Positions 36,263-45,566 of a DNA stretch of 64,000 nucleotides are shown one piece after another. The notes below the pieces were generated by a model. That model had not been told where the DNA came from, made no database searches, and saw only the letters and a program-made list of their open reading frames with translations. The stretch covers positions 1-64,000 of the forward strand of contig NZ_APJI01000025.1 in assembly GCF_000497575.1 (NCBI RefSeq), in the 5' to 3' direction. The position numbers and the translations under genes were made by a program. This DNA is from Afipia sp. OHSU_II-C1. Its GTDB lineage: Bacteria; Pseudomonadota; Alphaproteobacteria; Rhizobiales; Xanthobacteraceae. Numbering within the stretch: position 1 is the first letter of the stretch; each line of letters starts with the position of its first letter.

Positions 36263-37780
36263 TCAGCGGGCCGTCGGCATCGCGAATTCCGCACCGTTCT
36301 CGGTGCTTTCCGGCCAGCGCTGCATGATCGATTTCTGTCGCGTGTAGAAGCGCACGCCTTCGGTGCCGTAGGCATGCGTGTCGCCGAACAGGCTGCGTTT
36401 CCATCCGCCGAAACCATGCCAGGCCATCGGGACCGGGATCGGTACGTTGATTCCGACCATTCCGACCTTGATGCGACGCCCGAATTCGCGAGCGACATTG
36501 CCGTCGCGCGTATAGCATGACACGCCATTGCCGAATTCGTGATCGTTGACGAGTTGGATTGCCTCTGCGAAATCCTTGACCCGAATGCACGACAGAACTG
36601 GGCCGAAGATTTCTTCCTTGTAAATGCGCATGGTGCGCGTGACATTATCGAACAGGGTGCCGCCTGTGAAATAGCCGTTTTCGTGGCCTACGACCTTCAG
36701 GTTGCGACCATCGACGACGAGTGTTGCGCCTTCCTTGATGCCGAGGTCGATATAGCCTTCGATGCGTTCGAGCGCCTCACGAGTAATCACTGGGCCCATT
36801 TCGGCGTCGGGCTCCATGCCATTCTTGACCCTGAGAGCCTTGGCGCGCTTCGCGAGCAATGGCACGATCTTGTCGCCGACGTCGCCGACCAGCACCGCGA
36901 CGCTGATTGCCATACAGCGTTCACCGGCGGATCCGTAGCCTGCGCCGATCAGCGCATCGACGACCTGGTTGAGGTCTGCGTCCGGCATGACTACCATATG
37001 GTTCTTCGCTCCGCCGAGTGCCTGAACACGCTTCCCATGCAGCGAACACTGCTGATGCACGTAGTGAGCAATCGGAGTCGAGCCGACGAAGGAGACTGCT
37101 GCGACGTCGGGGTGCTGGATCAAGGCATCGACCGCGTCCTTGCCGCCCTGGATAACGTTGAAGACGCCCTCAGGCAGTCCAGCCTGACGCAGCAGCTCTG
37201 CCATGAAGATTGAGGCGGAGGGATCGCGCTCGCTGGGCTTCAGGATGAAGGTATTGCCAGCGGCGATCGCGACCGGGAACATCCAGCACGGAACCATCAC
37301 TGGAAAATTGAACGGTGTGATGCCGGCCACCACGCCGAGCGGCTGGCGCATGGTCCAGTTGTCGATTCCGGTGCTGACCTGGTCGGTGTGGTCGCCCTTC
37401 AGCAGATGAGGGATACCGCACGCGAATTCGATGATGTCGATGCCGCGTGAGACCTCGCCGCGGGCGTCTGAAAACACCTTGCCGTGCTCGGCCGTGATCA
37501 TCGCAGCTAGCGTGTCGGTATGTTCATTCATCAGCTGCAGGAACTTGTTCAGCACGCGCGCGCGACGGATCGGCGGTGTGTCGGCCCACGCCGGAAACGC
37601 ACGGTTGGCACTCTCGACAGCGGCCTGCACTTCAGCGGCGGTGGCGAGCGCGACCTGGCGGGACACCGCGCCGGTGGCGGGGTTGTAAACGGGCTGGCGC
37701 TTGCTGCCGGCTGCGGCGGTCTGCTTGCCGTGAATATAGTGGCGGACATCGTCTTTTGCGGTGAACGGCGCGGTTGTCAT
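36263..37780 (-). CDS. mmsA: CoA-acylating methylmalonate-semialdehyde dehydrogenase
   Basis: A 505-residue aldehyde dehydrogenase of the MmsA branch. The catalytic Cys289 lies in [10 protein letters not shown], with the family motifs [10 protein letters not shown] (155-164), [17 protein letters not shown] and [20 protein letters not shown]. It converts methylmalonate semialdehyde (or malonate semialdehyde) to propionyl-CoA (or acetyl-CoA) in valine, inositol or beta-alanine catabolism. The ATG at 37780 has a GGAG ribosome binding site. It is divergent from a LysR gene, which likely regulates it. Confidence 0.88.
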   Translation of the reverse strand: MTTAPFTAKDDVRHYIHGKQTAAAGSKRQPVYNPATGAVSRQVALATAAEVQAAVESANRAFPAWADTPPIRRARVLNKFLQLMNEHTDTLAAMITAEHGKVFSDARGEVSRGIDIIEFACGIPHLLKGDHTDQVSTGIDNWTMRQPLGVVAGITPFNFPVMVPCWMFPVAIAAGNTFILKPSERDPSASIFMAELLRQAGLPEGVFNVIQGGKDAVDALIQHPDVAAVSFVGSTPIAHYVHQQCSLHGKRVQALGGAKNHMVVMPDADLNQVVDALIGAGYGSAGERCMAISVAVLVGDVGDKIVPLLAKRAKALRVKNGMEPDAEMGPVITREALERIEGYIDLGIKEGATLVVDGRNLKVVGHENGYFTGGTLFDNVTRTMRIYKEEIFGPVLSCIRVKDFAEAIQLVNDHEFGNGVSCYTRDGNVAREFGRRIKVGMVGINVPIPVPMAWHGFGGWKRSLFGDTHAYGTEGVRFYTRQKSIMQRWPESTENGAEFAMPTAR

Positions 37781-37887
37781 TCTCTGGCTCCTGAAAGCGT
37801 TTATCGCAGACAGCGTTAGGGCAGCTCGCATGCGGGAAACAGTCGTTCTGATTGGACTTACTGTTTAGAATATTGAACAATGAGGCT

Positions 37888-38841
37888 ATGAAGACGAAGA
37901 AAGTTGACGGCCTGTGGTCGCATGTTCATTGGCTTGGCGTTCTCGCCGAGATGGGAAGTTTCACCGCGGCGGCGGAGCGCCTCGGGGTCAGCAAAGCAGC
38001 GGTCAGCCAGCGTATCAACGAACTGGAACATTCCGCCGGAGTGCCGCTGGTCCGTCGAACCACGCGCTCGGTGCGGCTAACGGAGGCGGGACAGTTTCTT
38101 GCCAGCGCAACGCGATCCTCCTTCGCTGACATTGAGCGTCATTTTGCCGAGGTGAAGGATCTCGCGGCCGAACCGAAGGGGTCGCTGCGCGTCACAGCTC
38201 CGGTGGCGCTGGGACGGCAGCAGATCGTTCCGTTGATCCCGGAGTTCATCCGGCTTCACCCCGGCGTGCGCGTCGAGCTTGAGCTCTCGGACCATTTGGT
38301 TTCATTGGCAAAGGAAGGCTTCGATCTCGCGATCCGTCATGTGGCCACAGTGCCGGATACGCATGTCGCGTGGCGCCTGTGTTCGACGGCGTCGATGCTC
38401 GTGGCTTCGCGAAGCTATCTGCGACGCCGAGGCTTTCCATTGGCCCCGGAAGATCTCGCATCCCACGATTGCATCCACTATCTGCGCGGAAGCACGACCC
38501 CGACCTGGGCGTTCGAGCGCCAGAAGGGCAAAGGCGGCCGTGTCAACGTCGAGATTTCTGGGCCGTTTGCCGCCAACAACAGCGAAGCGTTGCGCGAGGC
38601 GGCGCTCTGTGGTCTCGGCATCGCGCTGGTTCCCGACTTCAGTGCGGCGGATGAAATCGTAGCGGGACGGCTGACTTCGGTGCTGGACGATTGGCGTCCG
38701 GTCGGTGCCTTTGGTGATCAGCTGTTTGCGATCCGGCCCTATTCGTCCCACGTTCCGCTGTCCGTTCGGGCGTTTGTCGCATTCTTGCGCAAGAAGCTGA
38801 AGACAGGCTTCACCGTCGTTGCAGCCTCTCGCGGCTCCTAG
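37888..38841 (+). CDS. LysR-family regulator, divergent from mmsA
   Basis: A 317-residue LysR protein. The helix-turn-helix is LGVLAEMGSFTAAAERLGVS, then KAAVSQRINELEHSAG, and the effector domain resembles the large AaeR/CrgA-type group that responds to small organic acids. The ATG at 37888 follows TGAGG. The 107-base region shared with mmsA suggests direct control of mmsA. Confidence 0.88.
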   Translation: MKTKKVDGLWSHVHWLGVLAEMGSFTAAAERLGVSKAAVSQRINELEHSAGVPLVRRTTRSVRLTEAGQFLASATRSSFADIERHFAEVKDLAAEPKGSLRVTAPVALGRQQIVPLIPEFIRLHPGVRVELELSDHLVSLAKEGFDLAIRHVATVPDTHVAWRLCSTASMLVASRSYLRRRGFPLAPEDLASHDCIHYLRGSTTPTWAFERQKGKGGRVNVEISGPFAANNSEALREAALCGLGIALVPDFSAADEIVAGRLTSVLDDWRPVGAFGDQLFAIRPYSSHVPLSVRAFVAFLRKKLKTGFTVVAASRGS

Positions 38842-39127
38842 ACCTCATCGATGGAATATCATTCAACGTCTGATGACGTGGGTGACCCACCCCAAAGTCA
38901 GCCGAAGGTAATGACGTTTACAGCGATCACACTCTGGCAGCAGTTTCGCGAACAAGTGTAGATGTCGATAGCAATTTTATAGTAATTTCAACAAATAAGA
39001 GTTCGTAGTTTGTTTCGCGCTGCCAAACGAGGCGCATCATCGATTGTAACCGGCGCGAGATCGCGCGCAGTCAAAATACCCGGCGACCAGACGAAGGGCC
39101 TTCGCCAATCCTCTCCACATCCATATG
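38842..39127. other. Intergenic region after the LysR gene
   Basis: No gene was recognised. The stretch leads into the TTCCCTG repeat cluster. Confidence 0.3.
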
Positions 39128-39300
39128 AATTTCCCTGTTGTTCAACAGAAAATCCCTGTTCGTGGAAATTAATTTCCCTGCTTGTTGAAGTAGGGAATTG
39201 TCCGAAAGCCCCTGCGCCACGGCGGCTTCTTGCCTTTTGGTCATTCTGGGACACCTCGGAATCGCAAATTTCCCTGTAAAATTCCCTGTTAGTAGGGAAG
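39128..39300. repeat. Cluster of AATTTCCCTGTT direct and inverted repeats
   Basis: Five direct copies of the core (A)ATTTCCCTG or a close variant occur at about 39128, 39151, 39171, 39267 and 39279. Inverted TAGGGAA copies lie at about 39191 and 39293. Similar TTCCCTG arrays are, to my knowledge, common in intergenic and island-edge DNA of Bradyrhizobium and relatives. Their function is unknown; protein binding, hairpin RNA or a mobile-element end are options. Confidence 0.6.
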
Positions 39301-39385
39301 TCGGCTGGAGACGGGTCCGATCATGACTGCGTCGCCAGCCAGCCAGTGCGGATATTGGAAAATACTACCGTTTCGAGATTGAAAA

Positions 39386-39406
39386 GCCCGCCAATGGCGG
39401 GGTTTT
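39386..39406. terminator. Hairpin terminator-like sequence
   Basis: CCCGCC and GGCGGG form a short GC stem followed by TTTT (39403-39406). No gene ends immediately upstream on the plus strand, so it may belong to a decayed gene or an island edge. Confidence 0.4.
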
Positions 39407-39903
39407 GAAGACGACTCCTGTCTCCGATCACGCAGCGGCGGGATTTCTGACGCGAAATTGCTCAAGAATCTCCAGCCAACTCCAAGAAAACTCCCGTTTT
39501 CTGAAGACCCGTGGCGGAGACTAAAGTTCGATCGCCACTGCGTGATGAACTTGGTGCTTTGAATTGTAAAACTTAACCTGCAGCGCGAGTCCGGGCGCTC
39601 ATTTGATGACTGGATAGTTTTTGGTGGAAAGCTTATCAGTCGTGACGTCCAGTCGGCTGTTGAGTGTCTGCTTCAGATCCAAGGCGGACCGGCAGCGGTC
39701 CGACGCCTTTCCACCTTCGTATGCAGCATGGAAATTCGGCAAGTTGCCCGCGCAAAAAAGCTTGTCCAACTGATGGCAAGCTTCGTGTTGCGATCTCGCA
39801 TCGCCGCGTGTTCGCGATATCGCGTTGTGAGCTCTCCAAAATGGCTGACGAGCTAGATGCACGAAGCCGGAGGTTCGGTGCTGCTTCCGGCGAAGAGGCT
39901 GTG
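39407..39903. other. Intergenic region, possibly with a broken minus-strand gene
   Basis: About 500 bases. Two overlapping minus-strand frames (about 39599-39943) share a segment ending CRSALDLKQTLNSRLDVTTD that could be the end of a frameshifted gene, but no family was recognised. Nothing else was supported. Confidence 0.3.
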
Positions 39904-42399
39904 CTAGGGCTCCAACATATTCTTCGCAAGCTGCGCGAACCAATCACGCACTGTAGCGGGGCGCGAATTTTCGGTCAGAAGCGCATCGGCAAATACGCCC
40001 TGCGCAACATGAACTCCCAACTGTCGGTAGGCTTCGAACTGTTCTTCATCGTAGAACTGGTTCAACGTCGACTGATGTGGGAAATCAGGATTCATATGCC
40101 GGTACCGCTTGAGAAGCTCTGCCTCATCGCCGGTCAATGAGAGCTTGAGGTAAAGCAACAGGCCTGTGCCAGCTAGCCGGCCATCGACAGTCGTCGGGTA
40201 TTTAATACGGAATAGTTGGGCGTGAGCTTTACTCGTTCGCGAAGTAGGGTCGGGACGGATTTCGTCCAGGCGTGGTTCGATCTGGATGCCGAGGTCAATT
40301 TGTGCCTGCCTGATCAAGGTCAGTTGACCAGGAAACGTGCTGTCAGGGTCAGCCTCGCCATCGACGCACACGACGAATTTGCATCGTCTGCGTAGCAGTT
40401 CGTAAAGCCCCATATTCTCGATGTGGCCGCCATCAGAGAGGTTCAGCCAACTTGCGGCTTCAGTCATGCTTGCTCCTGTCATTTCTCGAAGAATGCAGGA
40501 GAATCCGGGTGATATGAATCGCTTGGGATGCTTCGGATTCACGATCCAATATCCAAGCCTTATGTTCAATAAAGTCATAAGGGCGGATAGGCTTGGTACA
40601 GAACCCAACCCCATTTGAGGAGATGCGGCAGCACCCGAGATGGCCACTGCAGTTGCAAGGTCTAATGAGCGACCGTTTGTCTTCCAAGACGCAGTCGGCG
40701 AATAACCTACAGCCCGCGACCCAGTCCAGTGCTTGGAGAACAGGAAGAAGTCACCTTTTCGATCTCGCAATACCGGGCTTTTACTCGCAGGCAGGTTCAC
40801 GGTCGCGTTGATCAGATGGTAAGGTCCGAGGCTTTTCAGATCGACCTGTGCCAGCTCGACATTAGGAGTGTCGGCCGGCCAGATAAAGGTCCGCGCAAGC
40901 TGATCACGATACAACTTGTGGGGTCCTGTGAGGTTGATATTCAGAAGAAAAACGGCGATTGCGCCTGTTGTCAGGAAGATGCCCAAAAGAGCGATGTCAC
41001 CGCTTACGTAGTGTAGAAGATTCCACCACGACGAAGTCGGGTGTAACTCGCTGCGCCCGAGGTCGCGGAGTAAATAAAATACGAGAACTGCCGAGAGAGG
41101 CACCAAGAAGCCGGCGGGATAGAGCGAGAATTCGAAGAGCAACTTCCGACTTCGTTCACTTGAAGTTATCCTCAAGAAGCGCGCGAGCACGGGCGCGACT
41201 ATCGCCGCGATGGAAAGCGATGCAAAGATCGTTAGTGCATAAGGTGAATGGAACTGGCTGTAGCCCCATTCGAGCAAGGCCATAGCGAGGCAAAAAAGCG
41301 TTGCTAGTACGCATCCAGCGACAAGAACTGGCGTCGATCCTGCTAACGAGAGCCGCAACGTGATGCCGTGCAGCACGATTGAGGCAAGCGTGGCCAGAAT
41401 GAAGACCACGCCACCGGAAATCCAGAAATGCGCGTCCATAGCGATATAAGACGCAAAGAAGGCTAGAGCGGAAAGGACTGCTAGCGGCGCGCTCCAGTTC
41501 AAGATTAAGCCGGATAGTGTACCAGAGATCATCATCCAGCGTTGCTTGAGATTGACTGCGTTGAGATATTTAGCGTTCTGCCTGAGATGCTGGACGGGTC
41601 CACTATCGGGACCTGACGGGCATGCGATTTGTTCGAAGGTCTCACCGCTACCGACTAGCGATGAAATGAAGCCACCGACGAATCCGCCACCCGACACGGT
41701 TGAAAGATAATCGATGTCTTTCATCAGACCTCGTTCAGCGAGAACCTGCATGACGCCCAAACAGAAAGTGGCGGATCGAATGCCGCCTCCTGACAACGAT
41801 AAACCATTTGCATCAAAGCCGGGCTGTGTGGCGACGCCTTGCAATTTGCGTCTTGCATTGATTTCCTTAGTTTCGCTGGAATTGATTGCTTTCCAGCTGG
41901 CGTCCGTCTCATCAATCCCAAATGGCAGGGGCGACAGGCAATCCGCCAATTCGTCCTCTTTGACAACAGGGGGCGATGAGACGTCGGGCTGAGAATTTCC
42001 GTAAGCCAGTTTCTGAAGCTCTTCAGCGAAGGACGCCAGACGTGGTTGCAGTGCCGCAAGGTCTGTGCGGAAATCGTTGGCACCATCGCGCGAGTCCAGG
42101 ACCCCCGCCTTGTATGCGCGATGCCACTTCGCGGTAATGGGTCGCAAATCTACATTCAGCATGGTGGTCGTGATGCGCGCAAAGTGTGCGCAACCCGGAT
42201 TGTCTTTCATCGCCTTTCGAGCGAATTGAAATATCTCGACAAGACTTTCTAATGCGCGCGTTTCGACGCCGTATTGATAGGGCAAGGGTTGAGTCGCAAT
42301 TCGCGTACGCATTTCGCAAAGTAACTCGTGCGCAGCGCGCCCGTCGGGGCCCGGTCCAGCCGAGTTGCCGGGAGTGCTGGGCGTAGCAAGCTCAGACAT
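39904..42399 (-). CDS. Membrane-bound patatin-like phospholipase
   Basis: An 831-residue protein. The patatin oxyanion motif LSLSGGGIRSATF is at about 200-212, the nucleophile elbow is in STVSGGGFVGG near 238, and the catalytic Asp is in LSDGGHIENMG near 656. Between them (about 290-500) lie several hydrophobic helices, so the hydrolase is split by a membrane insertion. The N-terminal 190 residues have no recognised family. Patatins cleave acyl chains from membrane lipids, and in defence systems they act as membrane-degrading effectors. The ATG at 42399 is preferred; a GTG at 42408 is possible. It is divergent from the first TIR operon, with no direct sign of coregulation. Confidence 0.85.
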   Translation of the reverse strand: MSELATPSTPGNSAGPGPDGRAAHELLCEMRTRIATQPLPYQYGVETRALESLVEIFQFARKAMKDNPGCAHFARITTTMLNVDLRPITAKWHRAYKAGVLDSRDGANDFRTDLAALQPRLASFAEELQKLAYGNSQPDVSSPPVVKEDELADCLSPLPFGIDETDASWKAINSSETKEINARRKLQGVATQPGFDANGLSLSGGGIRSATFCLGVMQVLAERGLMKDIDYLSTVSGGGFVGGFISSLVGSGETFEQIACPSGPDSGPVQHLRQNAKYLNAVNLKQRWMMISGTLSGLILNWSAPLAVLSALAFFASYIAMDAHFWISGGVVFILATLASIVLHGITLRLSLAGSTPVLVAGCVLATLFCLAMALLEWGYSQFHSPYALTIFASLSIAAIVAPVLARFLRITSSERSRKLLFEFSLYPAGFLVPLSAVLVFYLLRDLGRSELHPTSSWWNLLHYVSGDIALLGIFLTTGAIAVFLLNINLTGPHKLYRDQLARTFIWPADTPNVELAQVDLKSLGPYHLINATVNLPASKSPVLRDRKGDFFLFSKHWTGSRAVGYSPTASWKTNGRSLDLATAVAISGAAASPQMGLGSVPSLSALMTLLNIRLGYWIVNPKHPKRFISPGFSCILREMTGASMTEAASWLNLSDGGHIENMGLYELLRRRCKFVVCVDGEADPDSTFPGQLTLIRQAQIDLGIQIEPRLDEIRPDPTSRTSKAHAQLFRIKYPTTVDGRLAGTGLLLYLKLSLTGDEAELLKRYRHMNPDFPHQSTLNQFYDEEQFEAYRQLGVHVAQGVFADALLTENSRPATVRDWFAQLAKNMLEP

Positions 42400-42739
42400 G
42401 GAGTGCACCTTGGAGCTGGACCGGGCGACGCAATTTCCAATTGAGAGTTGGAATAGCGCATATTAAGGGTTGAAAATTGTGAGCGGAAGTTGTCCTCTGC
42501 CGCGCTTTTCCCCTCGACTCAATGTTCTACCTATGTTCTTGTTTTGAGCAGCGGGGCGACTCTTAGTTACTGAGGACGCGGTTTGAGGGAATTAAGTATC
42601 ATCGCAACCGTATGTTTTCATTAGATGATTCTTGGGATCCGCTCAATGTGTCGCAGTCCAGCGGACGCGTCGGAAAGAATGGGCAAGCGAACTAAAAATT
42701 TGGCATCAACAACGGCTCCTACAGTTTTTGCGAGAGCAA
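42400..42739. promoter_or_regulatory. Divergent promoter region between patatin and TIR operon A
   Basis: About 340 bases between divergent genes, so it must carry both promoters. No operator repeat or riboswitch was recognised. Confidence 0.4.
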
Positions 42740-43231
42740 ATGTCTAAACTGAAGAACGTCTTCATCAGCCATCACCACGCTGACGATGAGCATGTCACAG
42801 GGCTAACGGACATGCTCAAGCGTAGTGGCTTGGAAGTGCGAAACTCATCGATCCGTGCCAAGCCCGCAAATCAGGACCGGTTGAAAAACGGCCTGATCAA
42901 GGACGCCGTGCTTAAGCGCCTTCTGCGCATGAAGATGTCCTGGGCCTCCACAGTGGTAGTGCTCGTCGGCAAAGAGACCCACCAACGGCCTTGGGTTGAC
43001 TGGGAGATCAAGCAAGCCAACCAACTCGGGAAGCGCATTGTGGGCGTGTATGTAAGAGGCGGGACGGAAGTCGACGTGCCGGCGGCCTTAAACGATTACG
43101 GAACCGCTCTCGTTAATTGGAATTCTGACAGCATTATCGACGCGATCGAGGGCAAGGGTCGTCCTTTCGAAAAACCGGACAGCCGCGACCAGCGAGAGCC
43201 GGTTTATGCCAGTCCTACGTCGAGTTGTTAA
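42740..43231 (+). CDS. TIR-like (ThsB/DUF1863-type) protein, TIR1
   Basis: A 163-residue protein formed almost entirely by a TIR-like fold: strand 1 and loop KNVFISHHHADDEH, core strand TVVVLVGKET, and RPWVDWEIKQANQLGKRIVG with the candidate catalytic Glu89. This pattern fits the ThsB/DUF1863 group that makes NAD-derived cyclic signals in Thoeris. The start MSKLKN at 42740 is chosen over a longer frame because it precedes strand 1. A GTG start of the Nmad2 gene follows 6 bases after the stop, so TIR1 heads the modification operon. Its role as signal synthase, NADase effector or nucleotide-processing enzyme is not settled. Confidence 0.82.
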   Translation: MSKLKNVFISHHHADDEHVTGLTDMLKRSGLEVRNSSIRAKPANQDRLKNGLIKDAVLKRLLRMKMSWASTVVVLVGKETHQRPWVDWEIKQANQLGKRIVGVYVRGGTEVDVPAALNDYGTALVNWNSDSIIDAIEGKGRPFEKPDSRDQREPVYASPTSSC

Positions 43232-43237
43232 CCGGTC

Positions 43238-43885
43238 GTGGCAACCGTCTACATATACGTCGTGCGGTACGACTTCGGGTTTGCCCCGAATCCGTTCGAC
43301 GGGGTTTGCACCCTCGCGTGCTGCATGCCCGTCATCCGGCGAAAAGCCAAGATCGGTGATTGGATCATTGGCATGGGAGGAAGCGAACTGAAGGCTACGG
43401 GGCGATGTATCTATGGAATGAAAGTAACGCGTGATCTGGATTTTGATCAGTATTGGAATGCGGCGGAGTTTTTCGGCAAACGCCCGGTCCGCCATGGCAC
43501 CCGACGAACTATGGTAGGTGACAACGTTTATCGGCGGGACCCGCAAACGAAGAAGTGGTTGCAGGAAAATTGCGTTCACAGTCAGCCCAGTGGCGAGCAA
43601 GACATGCCGAACACCAACCATGATACCCAGACTGATCGCGTCCTGATATCGGATGAATTTTATTATTTTGGCAGTAACGCATCCCTCGTCCCGTCAAAGC
43701 TTCTTCGTAAGATCGGTTACAAGAATGGACGGGGACATCGGGTTTTTTCGCAGGGCGATTGCGAAGCTTTGCTCACTTGGATCAAAGCCGAAGCCAAAGA
43801 AAGTAATCGCGTACTTGCTGATCCCTTTCAATTCCGAATGAGCGATAAGCGATTCTCAAAGACGCGCAATAGACTTATTTCATAA
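43238..43885 (+). CDS. Nucleotide modification associated domain 2 (Nmad2) protein
   Basis: A 215-residue protein resembling the Nmad2 family throughout: YIYVVRYDFGFAPNPFDGVC, then TLACCMPVIRRKAKIGDWII, VGDNVYRRDPQTKKW and TDRVLISDEFYYFGS. Nmad families were defined from gene neighbourhoods of DNA base hypermodification; the exact reaction of Nmad2 is not known. The start is GTG, 6 bases after TIR1. It is followed after 31 bases by the thymidylate synthase-like gene. Confidence 0.8.
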   Translation: MATVYIYVVRYDFGFAPNPFDGVCTLACCMPVIRRKAKIGDWIIGMGGSELKATGRCIYGMKVTRDLDFDQYWNAAEFFGKRPVRHGTRRTMVGDNVYRRDPQTKKWLQENCVHSQPSGEQDMPNTNHDTQTDRVLISDEFYYFGSNASLVPSKLLRKIGYKNGRGHRVFSQGDCEALLTWIKAEAKESNRVLADPFQFRMSDKRFSKTRNRLIS

Positions 43886-43916
43886 AAAACGCCCGAGAGC
43901 GTTGGATTGGGAGGGG

Positions 43917-45566
43917 ATGAATGAGAGCGTTCGATACCCAGCATCGTTGACCCAGATGCCAAATTACCGAAATATCAGCTTCGCAACGGTTGATAGCGTC
44001 GCCGATGTGCTTACGAGTGGTGTCGAGGTTCGTGTTCGCGGAAAACTGACACGCGAGCTCCTCGGGCGGGTAACCTCTCTTGAGCGGCCATACGAGCGTT
44101 ATCTCTTTGTGCCGAAGCGACATAGTGACGTGTTCGCTCAATTCGCCGAAACAATGTGGATGCTGGCGGGTCGGGATGACATCGCTTGGTTGACGAGATA
44201 TCTGCCGCGGGCGCCTGAGTTTTCTGACGATGGTACGACTTGGCACGGTGCCTACGGGCCACGCCTGCGCCGCTGGTGTGGATCGATCGACCAACTGGAC
44301 GAGGCGCGTCAGCTGCTCACGAAGGATTTGGCGTCGCGCCGCGCTGTGATGATGGTCTTTGATCCGGCTCGCGATTATGTCGATTCAAAAGACATTCCCT
44401 GCAACAACTGGCTCAGCTGGATTGCTCGAAACGGTAAGCTCCACCTGAACGTTGCAGTTCGCAGCAATGACGCGATGTGGGGGTTCTCGGGCGTAAATGC
44501 CTTCGAGTGGAGCGTCCTGCAAGAGCTGATGTCCTTTTGGTTGGGCCTTGAAAATGGACCTGCCACTTATTTTGCAACGTCCTTTCATCTTTACGACATT
44601 CATTTTGATCGCGTGCGCCAGATGAACAACTCGTTCCACGGGCTCACGCCGTATGACTTCGGCATAGGTCGCGCGCCTTTTCGTACTTTATGGGACGAGT
44701 TCGAGTGTAAGCTGAAGAAATGGTTCATCGTTGAGGAAAAAATTCGAGCCGAACCGAACGTTCCACTATTCCAGCACGGCCGTGTCGATGACCCGTTTCT
44801 GGATAGCGGCCTCGCGCTTATCCATGTGTTCTGGGCCCATCGGCAATGGGGTGCAGAGCGTCTCGTCAAAGAACTCGGCCAATTGCCAGCGGAAGACTAC
44901 GTCGTAGCAATATACGATCAACTGCGCCGCCTTTATCCCGCACTTACCGATAACATCGCGCAGCCTGAGATCAGGCGCTTTTTCGAGGCTTGCCGCGGGA
45001 TCTCGGTGAATGCGTCTGATGATTTCAAGCTTGCCATCAAGCGGCTGCATGCAGAGAAGGACAGAGCTTACGGTGGCGCCTGGAAACGGCGTGGAGAACT
45101 CGTGAGCATTTTGCCTAATATCGCGCGCAAGGCGGACAGATTGGAAAACTTGGTCCAAACGGGTGCCACAATGCGGGGCGAATCGCTGCTCGACACGGTC
45201 ATCGACTTATATGTTTACGTTGAGAAGTACCGACTTTTCTTGGCCGAACACCTGGAAGATAACGATCTGTTACCCAACGATGCCCGCAAACCGTATAGTG
45301 ACCATGACGCCAACTTCGATACCCTTGTTGATCGGCTTGATCTGCAGATGCCAACTCAAAGTACCAAAGAGTTGATTAGCGATGTTGTGACTCGCTTCGA
45401 CGCATGTTGGCGCAATGCCGAGACTAGGGGTGACACCGCCGAACAATTCGAACTAGCGACGAAGCTGGCGGAAGCTGCGGGAGCGCTGATTGCACGGGTC
45501 GTTGCTGACGATACCGTAGCTTTGGCGCGATTCGTTCGCTCTGAGGTGCAGCATGCAGGACGATGA
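43917..45566 (+). CDS. Thymidylate synthase-like enzyme fused to an Nmad1 (DUF1599-like) domain
   Basis: A 549-residue fusion. Numbering here counts from the upstream in-frame TTG at 43902 (subtract 5 for the ATG at 43917). The N-terminal half follows thymidylate synthase order: GTTWHGAYGPRLRRW, SRRAVMMVFDP, DIPCNNW with nucleophile Cys167, RSNDAMWG (187-194), Asn199 at the position that selects uracil in thymidylate synthases, and the HLYDIH strand (229-234). The C-terminal part (about 388-450) has YGGAWKRRGELVSILPNIAR and a helical DLYVYVEKYR block like Nmad1/DUF1599. It probably acts on a deoxyuridylate, making 5-hydroxymethyl-dUMP or another 5-substituted nucleotide. A housekeeping thymidylate synthase is unlikely given divergence and context. 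The end overlaps the methyltransferase gene by 14 bases. Confidence 0.78.
   Translation: MNESVRYPASLTQMPNYRNISFATVDSVADVLTSGVEVRVRGKLTRELLGRVTSLERPYERYLFVPKRHSDVFAQFAETMWMLAGRDDIAWLTRYLPRAPEFSDDGTTWHGAYGPRLRRWCGSIDQLDEARQLLTKDLASRRAVMMVFDPARDYVDSKDIPCNNWLSWIARNGKLHLNVAVRSNDAMWGFSGVNAFEWSVLQELMSFWLGLENGPATYFATSFHLYDIHFDRVRQMNNSFHGLTPYDFGIGRAPFRTLWDEFECKLKKWFIVEEKIRAEPNVPLFQHGRVDDPFLDSGLALIHVFWAHRQWGAERLVKELGQLPAEDYVVAIYDQLRRLYPALTDNIAQPEIRRFFEACRGISVNASDDFKLAIKRLHAEKDRAYGGAWKRRGELVSILPNIARKADRLENLVQTGATMRGESLLDTVIDLYVYVEKYRLFLAEHLEDNDLLPNDARKPYSDHDANFDTLVDRLDLQMPTQSTKELISDVVTRFDACWRNAETRGDTAEQFELATKLAEAAGALIARVVADDTVALARFVRSEVQHAGR

Noticed and set aside
39128-39300. CRISPR array
   Set aside because: Repeats are too short (7-12 bases), irregularly spaced and in both directions; no cas genes nearby.
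39599-39943. Possible gene on the minus strand before the patatin gene
   Set aside because: Two overlapping frames share the signal, so it is at best a broken gene; no family recognised. Mentioned only in the gap entry.
42632-42739. Longer start for TIR1
   Set aside because: The extra 36 residues have no family support, and MSKLKN precedes strand 1 of the fold directly.
43885-43917. Hairpin AACGC...GCGTT as a terminator between Nmad2 and the synthase gene
   Set aside because: The stem is only 5 base pairs and no T run follows; the genes are better read as one operon.
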